A stretch of DNA of 6,924 bases from Xanthocytophaga sp031424975. GTDB lineage: Bacteria; Bacteroidota; Bacteroidia; Cytophagales; 172606-1. The position numbers and the translations under genes are program-made. The notes beneath the pieces are model-generated. The model was not told the origin of the DNA. It did not search any database and saw nothing but the letters and a program-made list of their open reading frames with translations. The stretch is taken from NCBI GenBank assembly GCA_031424975.1, contig JANPIL010000429.1, positions 1 to 6,924 on the forward strand, written 5' to 3'. Position 1 is the stretch's first letter; each line of letters opens with the position of its first letter. Shown here in pieces: positions 1 through 6,204 of the stretch.

Positions 1-452
1 GCAAAAACGTAGGGGTTCACAATCAGGCCCCGCCCCCGGCTCGGGTTTTCCACGTCAAACATCTCGTACATGAGTCCGGCGTAGGCCTCGAAATTCTGCG
101 ACGCAAAGGAAAGGTTGCGGAAGGCGTTTTTGGTGCCCGCATCACTGCCCGACAACTTGTAGAAGCTGAATTCGCTTTTCAGGCTCACGTGCGGCGCGAA
201 TTTGTAAAGCAGCCCGCCGCTGAACATCAGGTTGATGTCTTTGGTCACCTGCTCTTTCAAATCGCCCAGGTACGATACGCCGCCCCCGCCAATGGTTATC
301 TTCAGCGAGCGGTCGAGTTCATTGCCAAATTGGTTGCGGTTTTTCAGGATGCCTCCCCTGCCCGTTTGGGCCGATAGCGGGAAGCCAGCCAGGAAAATGA
401 GGCCGCAGCACACGGCAATCGTCTTTTTGAGCGGAAAGGATGTTGTTTTCAT
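1..452 (-). CDS. Outer-membrane beta-barrel protein, N-terminal part (cut by window edge)
   Basis: This frame opens at the ATG at 452-450 and runs off the left edge after 150 full codons. Residues 1-29 look like a type I signal peptide: a basic start (KK at 9-10), a hydrophobic core (AVCCGLIFLAGF), and a probable cut between Ala28 and Gln29, a junction common in Bacteroidota. The mature part alternates polar and hydrophobic residues as beta-barrels do. It contains GGGGVSYLGDL (55-65) and FRNLSFASQNFE (111-122), which resemble the opening strands of the small outer-membrane barrel families of this phylum (DUF6089/PorG-like). The family is inferred from pattern only. The protein should sit in the outer membrane; its function is unknown. 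A weak promoter-like TACATTTTG lies at 507-515, without a partner TTG. A better candidate lies further upstream, at 664-690. Confidence 0.7.
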   Translation of the reverse strand, partial: MKTTSFPLKKTIAVCCGLIFLAGFPLSAQTGRGGILKNRNQFGNELDRSLKITIGGGGVSYLGDLKEQVTKDINLMFSGGLLYKFAPHVSLKSEFSFYKLSGSDAGTKNAFRNLSFASQNFEAYAGLMYEMFDVENPSRGRGLIVNPYVF

Positions 453-663
453 GGTCTGATAACGGAGGAATGCCCGAAAGCGTACCTCATGAATACTTTC
501 TTTGGGCAAAATGTAAACGCGCGTAAGGAATCTTATGAATCAGTACGGTGCCGGTGGCACGCAAGGGCGTTTTTGCGGGCGGCAGCGGCTATAGCCCCGT
601 GTTCCAAGTCCCGAAGATAGCTTTCCGGCACGTAAGTCCCATGCGGCAAAGCCACTGTCCGGC

Positions 664-690
664 AAAATAGTATGAAAAAAAGAGGCCAAA
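664..690 (-). promoter_or_regulatory. Candidate promoter upstream of the outer-membrane protein gene
   Basis: On the minus strand a TTTG (690-687, preceded by GGG) is followed after 13 bases by ATACTATTTT (673-664), then by a base and CC. If TATTTTGC is read as the -7 element, the spacer from TTTG is 17 bases. The same composite, with the same spacing, occurs upstream of the lipoprotein gene at 6853-6882. The match to TAnnTTTG is imperfect. The site overlaps the terminator T-tract of the gene before it, so the shared letters could belong to that instead. If real, it gives a leader of about 200 bases before the start codon at 452. Confidence 0.3.
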
Positions 691-711
691 CCCCACGTGT
701 GCCCGCTGGCC
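673..711 (-). terminator. Probable intrinsic terminator of the GSCFA gene
   Basis: Two bases past the GSCFA stop codon, a GGCCA/TGGCC stem (711-707 with 688-684) encloses an 18-base GC-rich interior containing a CACGTG palindrome. On the minus strand it is followed at once by TCTTTTTTTC. The T-tract is strong but the paired stem is only 5 bp, so confidence is moderate. Confidence 0.5.
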
Positions 712-713
712 GG

Positions 714-1691
714 TCAGCCCGGTAGTTGGTCACGTACCCAAGCCAGCTCCGGCGACACGTCAACCCGACCTTGGAAGCCCGCCAGCCGCCGTTCCAGTTC
801 CCGCAAAAAACGCTGGTGGCCCGCCGATTGCAGTTGCAGGGGGCGGTGCGCCAACGCCCGCCGTATGCCCGCCCACTCTTCCATGAACCGCCGCGCGTCC
901 GCATCCATGTGCGATTCGGCAAACAACTCCCAGATGTATTGCTCCGCCGTTTCGGACGGGTGGATCATGTCGCTTTTGTAGAACCGGTAGTCGCGCAGGT
1001 CGTCGGTCATGATTTCGTAGGCCGGGAAATAACTCACCGGCTCGAACCGTTCGGACAAGCCGTGGCAGGCCACGCGCAGCACCGCCTTGCTCAGGCTGTT
1101 CATGGGCAGCGTGTCTTTCAGGTGCCGCACCGGGCTGACGGTCAGCACGATGCGCAAAGTCGGATTGGCCTGTATCAACTCGCGGAATAGTATCTCCAGG
1201 GAATCCGAAACCTGCTCCACTGTCAGGAGTTCCCTGTTGAACCGGGAGGCGGGAACCTTGTGGCAGTTGGCCACCACCTCCCCGTCGGCACGCAACCGGT
1301 ACACCCAGGCCGTGCCCAGCGTCAGGATCAGGCAGCCGGTTTGCGGCAGGAAACTTGAGACGCGGTGCATTGTCTGCCCGGTTTCCGCCAGCAACGCCTC
1401 CCGCGTACCGGCCGTGAAACGCGAATGCATATCGTGATGGAACCACTGCCCATCCGTCTCAACCAGCCGGTTTTCGGGCAATGTGCCATGTTTCAGTGCC
1501 GTGCGCAGCAGCAATGCCAGCGAAACCGGATTGAAAATGGTGCCGAACGGATTGGAAAGCACCGGAAATTTGTTGGCTTGCAGTTGCCCGCCCATCACTT
1601 CCGCAAAACACGACCCCGCCGTCAGCACCACGGACTGCAAACCCAACCGGAAACCGGCGGGTTCAATGGCAACGGGCGTGCGTAAATTCAT
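714..1691 (-). CDS. GSCFA-domain protein (SGNH-hydrolase-like)
   Basis: The 325-residue product carries the motif that names the GSCFA family (26-30, within LTAGSCFAE). It also has NPFGTIFNP (47-55), LTLGTAWVY (123-131), TVSPVRHLKD (184-193) and YFPAYEIMTDDLRDYRF (221-237), followed by SDMIHPS (240-246). The family is thought to be related to SGNH/GDSL hydrolases: the Ser of GSCFA sits where the block I nucleophile would be, and Asp241 and His244 fit the DxxH of block V. The substrate is unknown; an acyl- or acetyl-ester is inferred from the fold only. No signal peptide or membrane segment is visible, so it is probably cytoplasmic. The start at 1691 puts GSCFA at the usual short distance from the N-terminus. 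It appears to be a single-gene unit, with the rplI terminator upstream and its own terminator downstream. I see no clear promoter in 1692-1780. Confidence 0.9.
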   Translation of the reverse strand: MNLRTPVAIEPAGFRLGLQSVVLTAGSCFAEVMGGQLQANKFPVLSNPFGTIFNPVSLALLLRTALKHGTLPENRLVETDGQWFHHDMHSRFTAGTREALLAETGQTMHRVSSFLPQTGCLILTLGTAWVYRLRADGEVVANCHKVPASRFNRELLTVEQVSDSLEILFRELIQANPTLRIVLTVSPVRHLKDTLPMNSLSKAVLRVACHGLSERFEPVSYFPAYEIMTDDLRDYRFYKSDMIHPSETAEQYIWELFAESHMDADARRFMEEWAGIRRALAHRPLQLQSAGHQRFLRELERRLAGFQGRVDVSPELAWVRDQLPG

Positions 1692-1780
1692 GGAAGGCTG
1701 TTTTTGGTCTGGGCAAACGGGGTTTTGCCGCTTGGCAGAATGGCGGGCGGCAGTGGGCTTTGCAAACTGGAAAACCTTGC

Positions 1781-1816
1781 CAAAACGAAAAGAGCGTTTC
1801 CGTCAGGAAACGCTCT
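1781..1816 (-). terminator. Intrinsic terminator of the rpsF-rpsR-rplI operon
   Basis: A perfect 11-bp stem (AGAGCGTTTCC at 1791-1801 with its complement at 1806-1816) closes a 4-base loop. On the minus strand it is followed by TTTCGTTTTG. It starts 24 bases past the rplI stop codon, the expected place for an operon terminator. Confidence 0.85.
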
Positions 1817-1840
1817 CGAATCTTTGATGCGGCCGGACAT

Positions 1841-2287
1841 TTATTCCCCGGCTACCGTGAATTTTACCTTGTGCTTCACTTCCTTGTGCAAGTCCAGCGT
1901 GGCCGTGTAGTCGCCAGCGGATTTTACTTCGCTGTCCAACGCTATTTTCTTGCGGTCCACTTCAAATCCTTTGGCACGCAGCGCATCGGAAATCTGGGTG
2001 GTGGTGACCTTGCCGAAAATCTTGCCGGTTTCGCCCAGCTTCGCCGCTATTGCCAGCGTCATGTCGCCAATGCTGGCGGCCAACTGCTCGGCTGCGGTAC
2101 GGATTTTTTCGGCCTTGTGCGCCGCCTGACGGATGTTCTCGGTCTGGACTTTCTTGGCCGATTCGGTGGCGGTGACCGCGTAGCCTTTGGGTATCAGGAA
2201 GTTGCGGGCATAGCCGGGACGCACCTCCACGATGTCGTTCTTGTAGCCCAATCCGGCAATGTCTTCCTTTAAAATTATCTCAACCAT
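1841..2287 (-). CDS. rplI: 50S ribosomal protein L9 (bL9)
   Basis: This is a full-length bL9 of 148 residues. The N-terminal rRNA-binding domain carries the family signature from GLGYKNDIVEV (12-22) to GYARNFLIPKGYA (25-37). A long charged connecting helix follows (about 41-74), then the C-terminal domain with LGETGKIFGKVTTTQISDAL (84-103). The protein binds domain V of 23S rRNA near the L1 stalk and reaches toward the neighbouring ribosome. It is the last gene of the ribosomal operon. The 116-base gap from rpsR is long for this operon and holds a hairpin and a 12-bp tandem repeat that ends on the start codon. I see no Shine-Dalgarno sequence; the start is preceded by ATAAAGAC. Confidence 0.98.
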   Translation of the reverse strand: MVEIILKEDIAGLGYKNDIVEVRPGYARNFLIPKGYAVTATESAKKVQTENIRQAAHKAEKIRTAAEQLAASIGDMTLAIAAKLGETGKIFGKVTTTQISDALRAKGFEVDRKKIALDSEVKSAGDYTATLDLHKEVKHKVKFTVAGE

Positions 2288-2322
2288 GTCTTTATGGGTG
2301 TCTTTATGGGTGTCTTTATGAG
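2287..2322 (-). repeat. Three 12-bp tandem units ending at the rplI start codon
   Basis: Plus-strand units TGTCTTTATGGG (2287-2298), TGTCTTTATGGG (2299-2310) and TGTCTTTATGAG (2311-2322) are identical except for one base in the third. Read in the gene direction, each contains ATAAAGACA, and the last continues into the ATG of rplI. The array therefore duplicates the sequence just upstream of the start codon, where a ribosome would bind. It is not in a coding frame. Copy number could alter the leader by 12-base steps. Confidence 0.85.
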
Positions 2323-2347
2323 TTGTCTGTCATGAGTAATCAGTCGC

Positions 2348-2397
2348 GAACCAACGGGTGCGGCAGCCGGAAAAAACCGCCACGCACCTGTTGGCTC
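2348..2397 (-). other. Imperfect hairpin between rpsR and rplI
   Basis: GAACCAAC (2348-2355) pairs with GTTGGCTC (2390-2397) through one G-U pair in RNA. Inside it, GGTGCG (2357-2362) pairs across from CGCACC, with single-base mismatches and an A/T run at the apex. The result is a long, interrupted stem-loop starting 7 bases past the rpsR stop codon. No T-tract follows on the minus strand, so it is not a standard terminator. It may tune mRNA stability or rplI expression; that is inference. Confidence 0.6.
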
Positions 2398-2403
2398 GGC
2401 TTT

Positions 2404-2655
2404 TCATTTCAAGCCGTCGGCCACGTAAGGCATCAGGGCCAGGTGTCGGGCACGTTTCACGGCTTGGGTCACCTTGCGCTGGTATTTCAGGCTGGTTCCG
2501 GTCAGGCGGCGCGGCAGGAGCTTGCCCTGCTCGTTGACGAATTTCAACAGGAAGTTCGCATCCTTGTAGTCAATATACTTGATGCCGTTTTTCTTGAACC
2601 GGCAGTATTTCTTGCGGGTATCGGTCTTGTGCAGGGGCTCGTTTTGCAGTGTCAT
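2404..2655 (-). CDS. rpsR: 30S ribosomal protein S18 (bS18)
   Basis: This 83-residue protein has the bS18 core: KYCRFKKNGIKYIDYKD (16-32), then NEQGKLLPRRLTGTSLKYQR (41-60), then VTQAVKRARHLALMPY (62-77). It is a small-subunit platform protein that binds 16S rRNA as a partner of S6, whose gene lies just upstream. Only three bases separate the rpsF stop from this start. An AAAGGAG sequence inside the last rpsF codons lies 10 bases before the ATG, so the two genes are probably translationally coupled. Length and motifs are normal. Confidence 0.98.
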   Translation of the reverse strand: MTLQNEPLHKTDTRKKYCRFKKNGIKYIDYKDANFLLKFVNEQGKLLPRRLTGTSLKYQRKVTQAVKRARHLALMPYVADGLK

Positions 2656-2658
2656 GGC

Positions 2659-3066
2659 TTAGTTTCTCCTTTCAGCGGTTTCTTTCTTTTCGGCGGCAGG
2701 TGTTTCCTGCGCGGCATCCTGGTTCTTTTTCCTTCCGATCAGCCCTTTGCTGCGCCGGTCGTTGTAGTCAACCGCGTACTTGTCGAGCACAGTGGTCAGA
2801 AAACGGATGATCTTGTCATCGCGCCGGAACTCGATTTCCAGCGTGCTGATTTTGGCCGGGTCAGCCTTGTATTCCACCAAGTAGTAGAATCCGTTGCTCT
2901 TGTGCCGGATCGGGTAGGCCAGCTTGCGCAGCCCCCAGTCTTCCTCGTGGATTATTTCCGCCCCAATGGTTTCTTGGAGCACTTTCCTGAACTTTTCGAT
3001 CGTATCCTTTGCCTGAACATCAGACAAAACGGGAGTGAGGATGAATACGGTCTCATAATTATTCAT
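2659..3066 (-). CDS. rpsF: 30S ribosomal protein S6 (bS6)
   Basis: The 135-residue product begins MNNYETVFILTP and has the bS6 ferredoxin-like domain. Conserved parts include WGLRKLAYPI (44-53), GFYYLVEY (59-66) and the EFRRDDKIIRFLTT helix region (79-92). The charged tail from about 104 to 135 is low in complexity and rich in Ala, Glu and Lys, as often seen in this phylum. S6 pairs with S18 on the 30S platform. The frame stays open up to 3171, but that extension would cross the promoter and the upstream terminator. The family's N-terminus fits Met at 3066; an adjacent ATG at 3069 is also possible. It is the first gene of the rpsF-rpsR-rplI operon. The roughly 40-base leader shows no obvious S6:S18 autoregulatory structure. 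Confidence 0.96.
   Translation of the reverse strand: MNNYETVFILTPVLSDVQAKDTIEKFRKVLQETIGAEIIHEEDWGLRKLAYPIRHKSNGFYYLVEYKADPAKISTLEIEFRRDDKIIRFLTTVLDKYAVDYNDRRSKGLIGRKKNQDAAQETPAAEKKETAERRN
2666..2672 (-). promoter_or_regulatory. Shine-Dalgarno site for rpsR inside the rpsF coding end
   Basis: AAAGGAG on the minus strand lies 10 bases before the rpsR ATG and within the rpsF reading frame. It stands out because the other starts in this window show no clear Shine-Dalgarno match, which is usual in Bacteroidota. It supports the start at 2655. Confidence 0.6.
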
Positions 3067-3114
3067 CATAAGGAATGAAATTGAATTGGTATGAGATAAT
3101 TGAAAATTGAGGCG

Positions 3115-3145
3115 CAAAAGTAAGGATTTGCCGAACCCGAACCAA
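3115..3145 (-). promoter_or_regulatory. Promoter of the ribosomal operon
   Basis: On the minus strand, TACTTTTG (3122-3115) matches the Bacteroidota -7 element TAnnTTTG at every fixed position. A TTG (3145-3143) lies 20 bases upstream as the -33 element. Transcription should begin near 3107, about 40 bases before rpsF. Confidence 0.75.
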
Positions 3146-3154
3146 GTATTCGGC

Positions 3155-3198
3155 AAAAAATAAACCTTCACGGTTCCATTACGGAACCGTGAAGGTTT
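3155..3198 (-). terminator. Strong intrinsic terminator of the coiled-coil protein gene
   Basis: A perfect 16-bp stem (3162-3177 with 3183-3198; arms containing CCTTCACGGTTCC and its complement) closes a 5-base loop. On the minus strand the stem ends in TTT and is followed by ATTTTTTG. It lies about 60 bases past the stop codon of the gene at 3259-4200 and just before the rpsF promoter, so it insulates the ribosomal operon. Confidence 0.88.
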
Positions 3199-3205
3199 GA
3201 AAAAA

Positions 3206-3260
3206 CGGGTTTGGCGTTTTTGAAAGCTGAAAGCCCCGTCTTTAGCGGGGATACTATTTT
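3206..3260. repeat. 55-bp dispersed hairpin repeat, copy 1
   Basis: This segment matches 6250-6304 at 53 of 55 positions; the differences are at 3213 and 3216. It contains the tandem GAAAGC-TGAAAGC and a hairpin CCCCG-TCTTTAG-CGGGG (3234-3250), and ends in ATACTATTTT. Copy 1 overlaps the stop codon of the coiled-coil gene by two bases. Both copies have the same orientation and lie downstream of a minus-strand gene. It may be a small non-coding repeat family or a terminator-like element. Confidence 0.85.
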
Positions 3261-4200
3261 ATTTCACCACAAACGAGCCTTGGCCGATCTCGAAGCCGTC
3301 GGCGTACAGTTCAACGATGTGCTTGCCCGACTTGTAGGGCGTGCCTTTGGAAAACACGAAACTTACTTTCTGGCGGCTCTTGTCGTAGAGCAGGTCTTGC
3401 TTGGCGGTGTAGAAAGCCTCCTTGCCCTCGTAGGTGAATGTGCCGCCGCCGGTGGCCATGTCGAACACGGCCGCGCCGTCGGGTTCCACCAGGCGCATAT
3501 AGACGGTGTGCGTGCCCGATTCGGAGATTTTGTTTTCGGCCACGTCAAACATCACCTTGATGCGGTCAATGCGTTTGGCCTTGTATTCGCCGCCGTCGCG
3601 TTCCTTGCCTTTTTCGTTCAGTACGTTGATGGTCAGGTTCTCGGCTTTCAGTGCGCCGCCCACCCGCACTTTCTCCGACAGGTCGCGCCGCTGGGCATCA
3701 ATCGTGCCGATGGAGTCGCTCAGGCGCACGGTTTTGGTTTTCAGTTCGTTGTTTTCGCCGTACAGCGTTTCATTCTGCGCTTTCAGCACCACGATTTCCT
3801 CATCCTTGGCCACCAGCATTTCCTCGTACTTTTTTATCTGCGTCAGGTACTTCTTTCGTTCGGAAGCGGTGGCTCCGCGCAGGGTTACTTTGTCGCGTTC
3901 AAGCTGCTCTTTCACTTTCTGGAGCGATTCCACGTCGCCGCCCAGTTTCTGCACTTCGGCAATGCGCTTGTCGTATTCCTGCTCCAGCGAGTCGAGCTTG
4001 GCGAAAGTAGCGTCCTTTTCGGCCTCCACCTGCTGGTTTACGCTGGTCAGTGAGGCGTTTTTGTCGCGTTCCTTCATGTTCAGGTAAAACAAGACCCCGT
4101 TCAGGGCAACCAGAATGGCAATCAGGGCGGTAAGCAATATTTTCCTGCTGCCGGATTTTTCAGACGGTCTTTCGGGCGTTTGTTCGCTCATGTCGTTCAT
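3259..4200 (-). CDS. Membrane-anchored coiled-coil protein with C-terminal beta-type domain, function unknown
   Basis: From the Met at 4200 the product has 313 residues; a second Met at 4191 would give 310. After a polar N-terminus there is one membrane helix (about 21-41, ILLTALIAILVALNGVLFYL), not followed by a cleavage site, so the protein is probably anchored with its bulk in the periplasm. Residues about 50-180 are a long heptad-like, charged coiled coil. Residues about 185-313 look like a beta-sandwich, with alternating strands such as THTVYMRLVEPDG and a closing HIVELYADGFEIGQGSFVVK (294-313). I recognise the general type from Bacteroidota genomes but cannot name the family. The frame is open to 4341, but a promoter candidate at 4234-4263 and the lack of protein-like sequence before residue 1 favour the shorter start. 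It ends in a dispersed repeat and then a strong terminator. Confidence 0.82.
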   Translation of the reverse strand: MNDMSEQTPERPSEKSGSRKILLTALIAILVALNGVLFYLNMKERDKNASLTSVNQQVEAEKDATFAKLDSLEQEYDKRIAEVQKLGGDVESLQKVKEQLERDKVTLRGATASERKKYLTQIKKYEEMLVAKDEEIVVLKAQNETLYGENNELKTKTVRLSDSIGTIDAQRRDLSEKVRVGGALKAENLTINVLNEKGKERDGGEYKAKRIDRIKVMFDVAENKISESGTHTVYMRLVEPDGAAVFDMATGGGTFTYEGKEAFYTAKQDLLYDKSRQKVSFVFSKGTPYKSGKHIVELYADGFEIGQGSFVVK

Positions 4201-4233
4201 GTTGTTCGGTGTGATTGGTTGGTGAATGATACG

Positions 4234-4263
4234 CAAATCGTGCTTTTTTGTTGCGGCCGCCAA
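4234..4263 (-). promoter_or_regulatory. Candidate promoter of the coiled-coil protein gene
   Basis: On the minus strand a TTG (4263-4261) is followed after 19 bases by ACGATTTG (4241-4234). The TTTG half of the -7 element TAnnTTTG matches; the TA half does not. The spacing is close to that of the rpsF promoter, and the predicted start near 4227 suits translation from 4200 or 4191. Confidence 0.35.
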
Positions 4264-4370
4264 CAGGGGCTTCCGGTTGGGTAACTCGCGCCGGTTCAAT
4301 TCGTTAGGGATGGCCGCGCCGTGCAAACCGCCGTCTGGCAAACCTTAAATAGAATGGTTACAGCGCGATT

Positions 4371-4410
4371 TTTGCCCGTTCGGGTATAGCATACGTAAAT
4401 ACCGGGCAAA
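4371..4410. other. Inverted repeat between surE and the coiled-coil gene
   Basis: TTTGCCCG (4371-4378) is exactly complementary to CGGGCAAA (4403-4410). A GGTAT/ATACC pair (4383-4387 with 4399-4403) nests inside but shares one base with the outer stem. No T-tract follows on either strand, so it is not an obvious terminator. It may be a regulatory site or a leftover transcript structure; no function can be assigned. Confidence 0.45.
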
Positions 4411-4421
4411 GGTTCTGAAAC

Positions 4422-4448
4422 AAGCCCGGAAAAGCAAGTTTCGGGCTT
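4422..4448 (-). terminator. Probable terminator of surE
   Basis: AAGCCCG (4422-4428) pairs with CGGGCTT (4442-4448), extended by AAA/TTT after one bulged base. It starts 10 bases past the surE stop codon. On the minus strand the stem is followed by GTTTCAG, a weak T-tract, so the call rests mainly on position and stem. Confidence 0.5.
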
Positions 4449-4458
4449 TAATTCTGCT

Positions 4459-5241
4459 TCAGTCCATTTCCCACTGGTTCAGGGCGGGCAGGGCGTGGTG
4501 GGCCGTGAGGTCGAAACCGCACGGTACAATGGAAACGTAGCCGTTTGCCAACGCCCAGATGTCGGTGTCCTCGCCCTTGTCCAAGTCCACAAACGAGCCG
4601 TCCATCCAGAAATAATCCCGCCCGTGCGGATCTTTGCGTTTCTCAAATGCCTCGGTGTATTTGGCGCGGGCCTGGCGGCATATTTTAACGCCCCGGATGG
4701 GAGCCTGCGCCCTGCCCGGCAGGTTCACATTCAGGGCGATGCCCTCGGGAATGCCGGTCTGCAAGGCTTTGAGCGTGATTTGCTTGACGTGATCCAGGGC
4801 GTGCGAGAAATCGGCGGAGAGCGAATAATCGCCCAGCGAAAAGCCGATGGCGGGCAAGCCCTCAATCGCCGCCTCGATGGCCGCCGACATGGTGCCCGAA
4901 TACAGCACGCTGATGGATGAGTTGCTGCCGTGGTTGATGCCGCTGACCACCAAATCGGGGCGGCGGTCTTTGAGTACGTGGTGTTTGGCCAGTTTCACGC
5001 AGTCGGCGGGTGTGCCTGAACACTCGTAAGCCTCGATGCCCTCGGCCTCGAAAACCGTGGAGCGGTCCAGCCGCAGCGTGTCGCCGATGGTGATGGCGTG
5101 GCCCATGCCCGACTGCGGACTGTTGGGGGCCACCACCACCACTTCGCCGATTTGCATCATTGTCTCGACCAACGCCCGGATGCCGCGCGAAGTGATGCCG
5201 TCATCGTTGGAGACCAGTATCAGGGGTTTTTTCTTGCTCAT
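4459..5241 (-). CDS. surE: 5'/3'-nucleotidase SurE
   Basis: The 260-residue product begins MSKKKPLILVSNDDG, the usual SurE N-terminus. The family hydrolyses nucleoside 5'- and 3'-monophosphates (and short polyphosphate in some bacteria) with a divalent metal in the cytoplasm. All metal-site residues are present: Asp13 and Asp14 in NDDG, Ser44 in NSPQSGMGHAIT, and Asn103 in VVSGINHGSN. YSGTMSAAIEA (114-124) is also typical. The frame is open 14 codons further upstream (to 5283), but that extension is not protein-like for the family and the motif spacing fits Met at 5241. No signal peptide is visible. The AT-rich gene upstream ends 60 bases before this start with no terminator between, so the two may share a transcript. 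Confidence 0.96.
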   Translation of the reverse strand: MSKKKPLILVSNDDGITSRGIRALVETMMQIGEVVVVAPNSPQSGMGHAITIGDTLRLDRSTVFEAEGIEAYECSGTPADCVKLAKHHVLKDRRPDLVVSGINHGSNSSISVLYSGTMSAAIEAAIEGLPAIGFSLGDYSLSADFSHALDHVKQITLKALQTGIPEGIALNVNLPGRAQAPIRGVKICRQARAKYTEAFEKRKDPHGRDYFWMDGSFVDLDKGEDTDIWALANGYVSIVPCGFDLTAHHALPALNQWEMD

Positions 5242-5301
5242 GGGTTGGGTGTGTTGTACCGTGTATGTCGGACAGGGATTCAATATGTATATAAAAAGTG
5301 A

Positions 5302-6204
5302 TTATTTCCTGAATTGCATTACTTGCTCTAATAAAGGCGGCAGCCCGCTTGGGTTGATGTTGTCATTATTCCAAAAACTCATTACACAACTAACGAAATT
5401 GTGTTTTGCTGGTGAAGAAACAAAATATACTGTCAAGGTTTTGCCGCCGCTCATGCCCGCCAATAGAGACGTTACCCCTTTGAAATCATAGATGACTTTT
5501 TTTGCTTTAACATTTGTCCCTTCAAAAAACACATCAATAAAATCTTCCGAAACTATTTTACCGCCTTTTTTAACTTTGATGATATTGTATTGATTAGTCA
5601 TACTTTGAGAAGCATCGCCTAATGTTTTATGGACACTCCAATTAATTTGTCCATAGTAAGGACATTGAACATTGTTTACACCCATCCAATTACAGCTTTT
5701 TCCTAACGCAATCTTTCTCCCTGCAAAATTGATGCTGTCTATTGCCAAAGGTGTGTAAACTGATTTTGGAATCCGATTATTGGTAACAAGGGTTATGAAT
5801 TCCCTTTCAAAATCCCTGTTGATCTTGTTTACCGTGGCAAATGTTATTGCAGTTATACCTTTGCTTTTGTTTTTAATAAAATAATAGGAAGTCCGTATAA
5901 CTGTGCCTGGAGAAATCTCCTCTGATTTTGAAATATAGTAATTCTGACTTTGTAGTGAACTGTCAGTTCCATTGAGGTCATCTTCTTTGATTGGATATTT
6001 CTTTAATTTCTTCAGAATGGTTTTCTTGGAAAATTCCGAAGCTACACTCTGACTTGTTATTTCAATTCCGTCAACATTAAAAAAGTCAGTGCCTCTATTC
6101 GAAATAGCTTGTAATCTCGAAAACAAGCTATCATTCTTTTGTCCGAATGAAGGCAGATTAAAAGATGAAACAACAATTGCAAAGGTTAAAAACCGTTTTT
6201 TCAT
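5302..6204 (-). CDS. Exported protein of unknown function in an AT-rich segment
   Basis: The 300-residue product starts with a signal peptide: MKKR, a hydrophobic core (FLTFAIVVSSFNL) and a likely cut between Gly21 and Gln22. The mature protein is rich in Lys, Asn and Ser and predicted to be mostly beta, with a Lys-rich stretch at 60-69. Three Cys (171, 181, 273) could form a disulfide; two lie in SCNWMGVNNVQC (170-181). I recognise no domain. The DNA is much poorer in GC than its neighbours: I count 21 of 60 G+C at 5581-5640 against 37 of 60 in surE at 4861-4920. That suggests recent acquisition, though no mobile gene is next to it. The frame is intact and the start gives a good signal peptide. 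No convincing promoter is visible; it could be read from upstream or together with surE. Confidence 0.82.
   Translation of the reverse strand: MKKRFLTFAIVVSSFNLPSFGQKNDSLFSRLQAISNRGTDFFNVDGIEITSQSVASEFSKKTILKKLKKYPIKEDDLNGTDSSLQSQNYYISKSEEISPGTVIRTSYYFIKNKSKGITAITFATVNKINRDFEREFITLVTNNRIPKSVYTPLAIDSINFAGRKIALGKSCNWMGVNNVQCPYYGQINWSVHKTLGDASQSMTNQYNIIKVKKGGKIVSEDFIDVFFEGTNVKAKKVIYDFKGVTSLLAGMSGGKTLTVYFVSSPAKHNFVSCVMSFWNNDNINPSGLPPLLEQVMQFRK

Noticed and set aside
595..665. Possible cobalamin-riboswitch fragments (GCCACTGT and a B12-box-like stretch) on the plus strand
   Set aside because: Only short pieces match, the order and spacing are wrong, and the plus strand leads into an antisense region with no gene.
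533..922. Minus-strand frame overlapping the end of the GSCFA gene
   Set aside because: It is an out-of-frame overlap with the conserved GSCFA C-terminus and crosses its terminator; the product is Arg/Trp/Cys-rich and not protein-like.
2316..2333. Five-codon leader ORF before rplI (ATG to TAA ending in the tandem repeat)
   Set aside because: It is too short to distinguish from chance, and it has no ribosome-binding signal or amino-acid bias that would suggest attenuation.
2323..3078. Plus-strand open frame of 251 codons
   Set aside because: It lies antisense to rpsF and rpsR, which are certain. Its protein is low in complexity and shows no family pattern; it is a shadow of the codon bias on the other strand.
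3211..4053. Plus-strand open frame of 280 codons
   Set aside because: It is antisense to the coiled-coil gene, begins in the 55-bp repeat, and has a Phe/Val/His-rich composition typical of a mirrored charged coiled coil.
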